NCBI RefSeq assembly: GCF_003945595.2 | Contig: NW_024104554.1 | Span: 1,426,001 to 1,490,000, forward strand | Direction: 5' to 3' | DNA: 64,000 nt | Source of the DNA: Pipra filicauda | Taxonomy: Eukaryota; Chordata; Aves; Passeriformes; Pipridae | Shown: positions 63,839-64,000 of the stretch, piece by piece | Position numbering within the stretch: the stretch's first letter is position 1 | How the letters are laid out: the number at the start of each line of letters is the position of its first letter | Notes under the pieces: model-generated | What the model was told of the DNA's origin: nothing | Seen by the model: the letters and a program-made list of their open reading frames with translations, nothing else | Databases searched by the model: none | Made by a program: the position numbers and the translations under genes

Positions 63839-64000
63839 GAAGGACTTGAGGGTGTTGGTTGACAAGAAGCTCAGCATGACCCAGCAGCGTGTGCTCACAA
63901 CCCGGAAAGCCAAACGAATCCTAGGCTGTATCAAAAGCTGTGTGGCCAGCAGGTCAAAGGAGGTGATTCTTCCTCTCTACTCTGCTCTGGTGAGACCCTA
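63839..64000 (+). mobile_element. CR1 LINE ORF2 C-terminal part, running off the window end
   Basis: The 5' truncation point is near 63839. The copy continues through the ORF2 end and presumably into a 3' untranslated region and tail beyond 64000. It matches the same ORF2 block seen at 17170-17460 on the other strand. Confidence 0.9.
63843..64000 (+). pseudogene. CR1 ORF2 C-terminal fragment, open to the window edge
   Basis: The frame reads DLRVLVDKKLSMTQQRVLTT, RKAKRILGCIKS, then VASRSKEVILPLYSALVRP. It is uninterrupted over about 52 codons, so this copy is less decayed than most in the window. It has no start and no catalytic domain in view, and its end lies outside. Confidence 0.88.

Overview
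The window looks like a gene-free stretch of a bird nuclear genome, either intergenic or inside a very large intron. It is AT-rich and poor in CpG. I found no convincing host exon, tRNA, rRNA, CRISPR array or bacterial-type gene. The bird assignment rests on at least ten CR1 LINE fragments. Several carry the typical CR1 3' end (AGAATCATAGAAT-type tail, or its complement) or the C-terminal end of CR1 ORF2. There are also short solo LTRs of endogenous retroviruses. Order or species cannot be settled from this sequence.

Layout: 1-2548 is unique sequence. 2549-3225 holds a second kind of LINE, not CR1. It is an RTE-like 3' fragment with a 5' inversion (twin-priming structure) and perfect 12-bp target-site duplications. 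4195-5052 is an old CR1. 9355-9680 is a GC-richer block, probably an unclassified old repeat. 12664-17520 is a dense transposon cluster. It has one intact-looking CR1 3' fragment, a second CR1 split by a roughly 1-kb LTR-like insert, and a third CR1 split by a 525-bp solo LTR. 22485-22920 is a likely LTR. 24745-27055 holds three sense-strand CR1 3' pieces, and 32848-33260 another. 34804-35400 and 36267-37519 are two solo LTRs on the minus strand with short exact target duplications. 46335-46590 is an internal CR1 piece. A CR1 on the plus strand begins near 63840 and runs off the end. Between these lie AT-rich unique sequence, a (CA)21 microsatellite, a 39-T run followed by a 209-bp almost G-free block, and several perfect short hairpins.

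No genes work together here. The content is a record of transposon activity: old CR1 copies, retroviral LTRs inserted into some of them, and one RTE-like insertion whose two ends and internal inversion can all be read. That RTE-like copy is the most notable item, because RTE elements are patchy in birds and have been linked in some lineages to horizontal transfer. The family assignment here rests on protein motifs read by eye.
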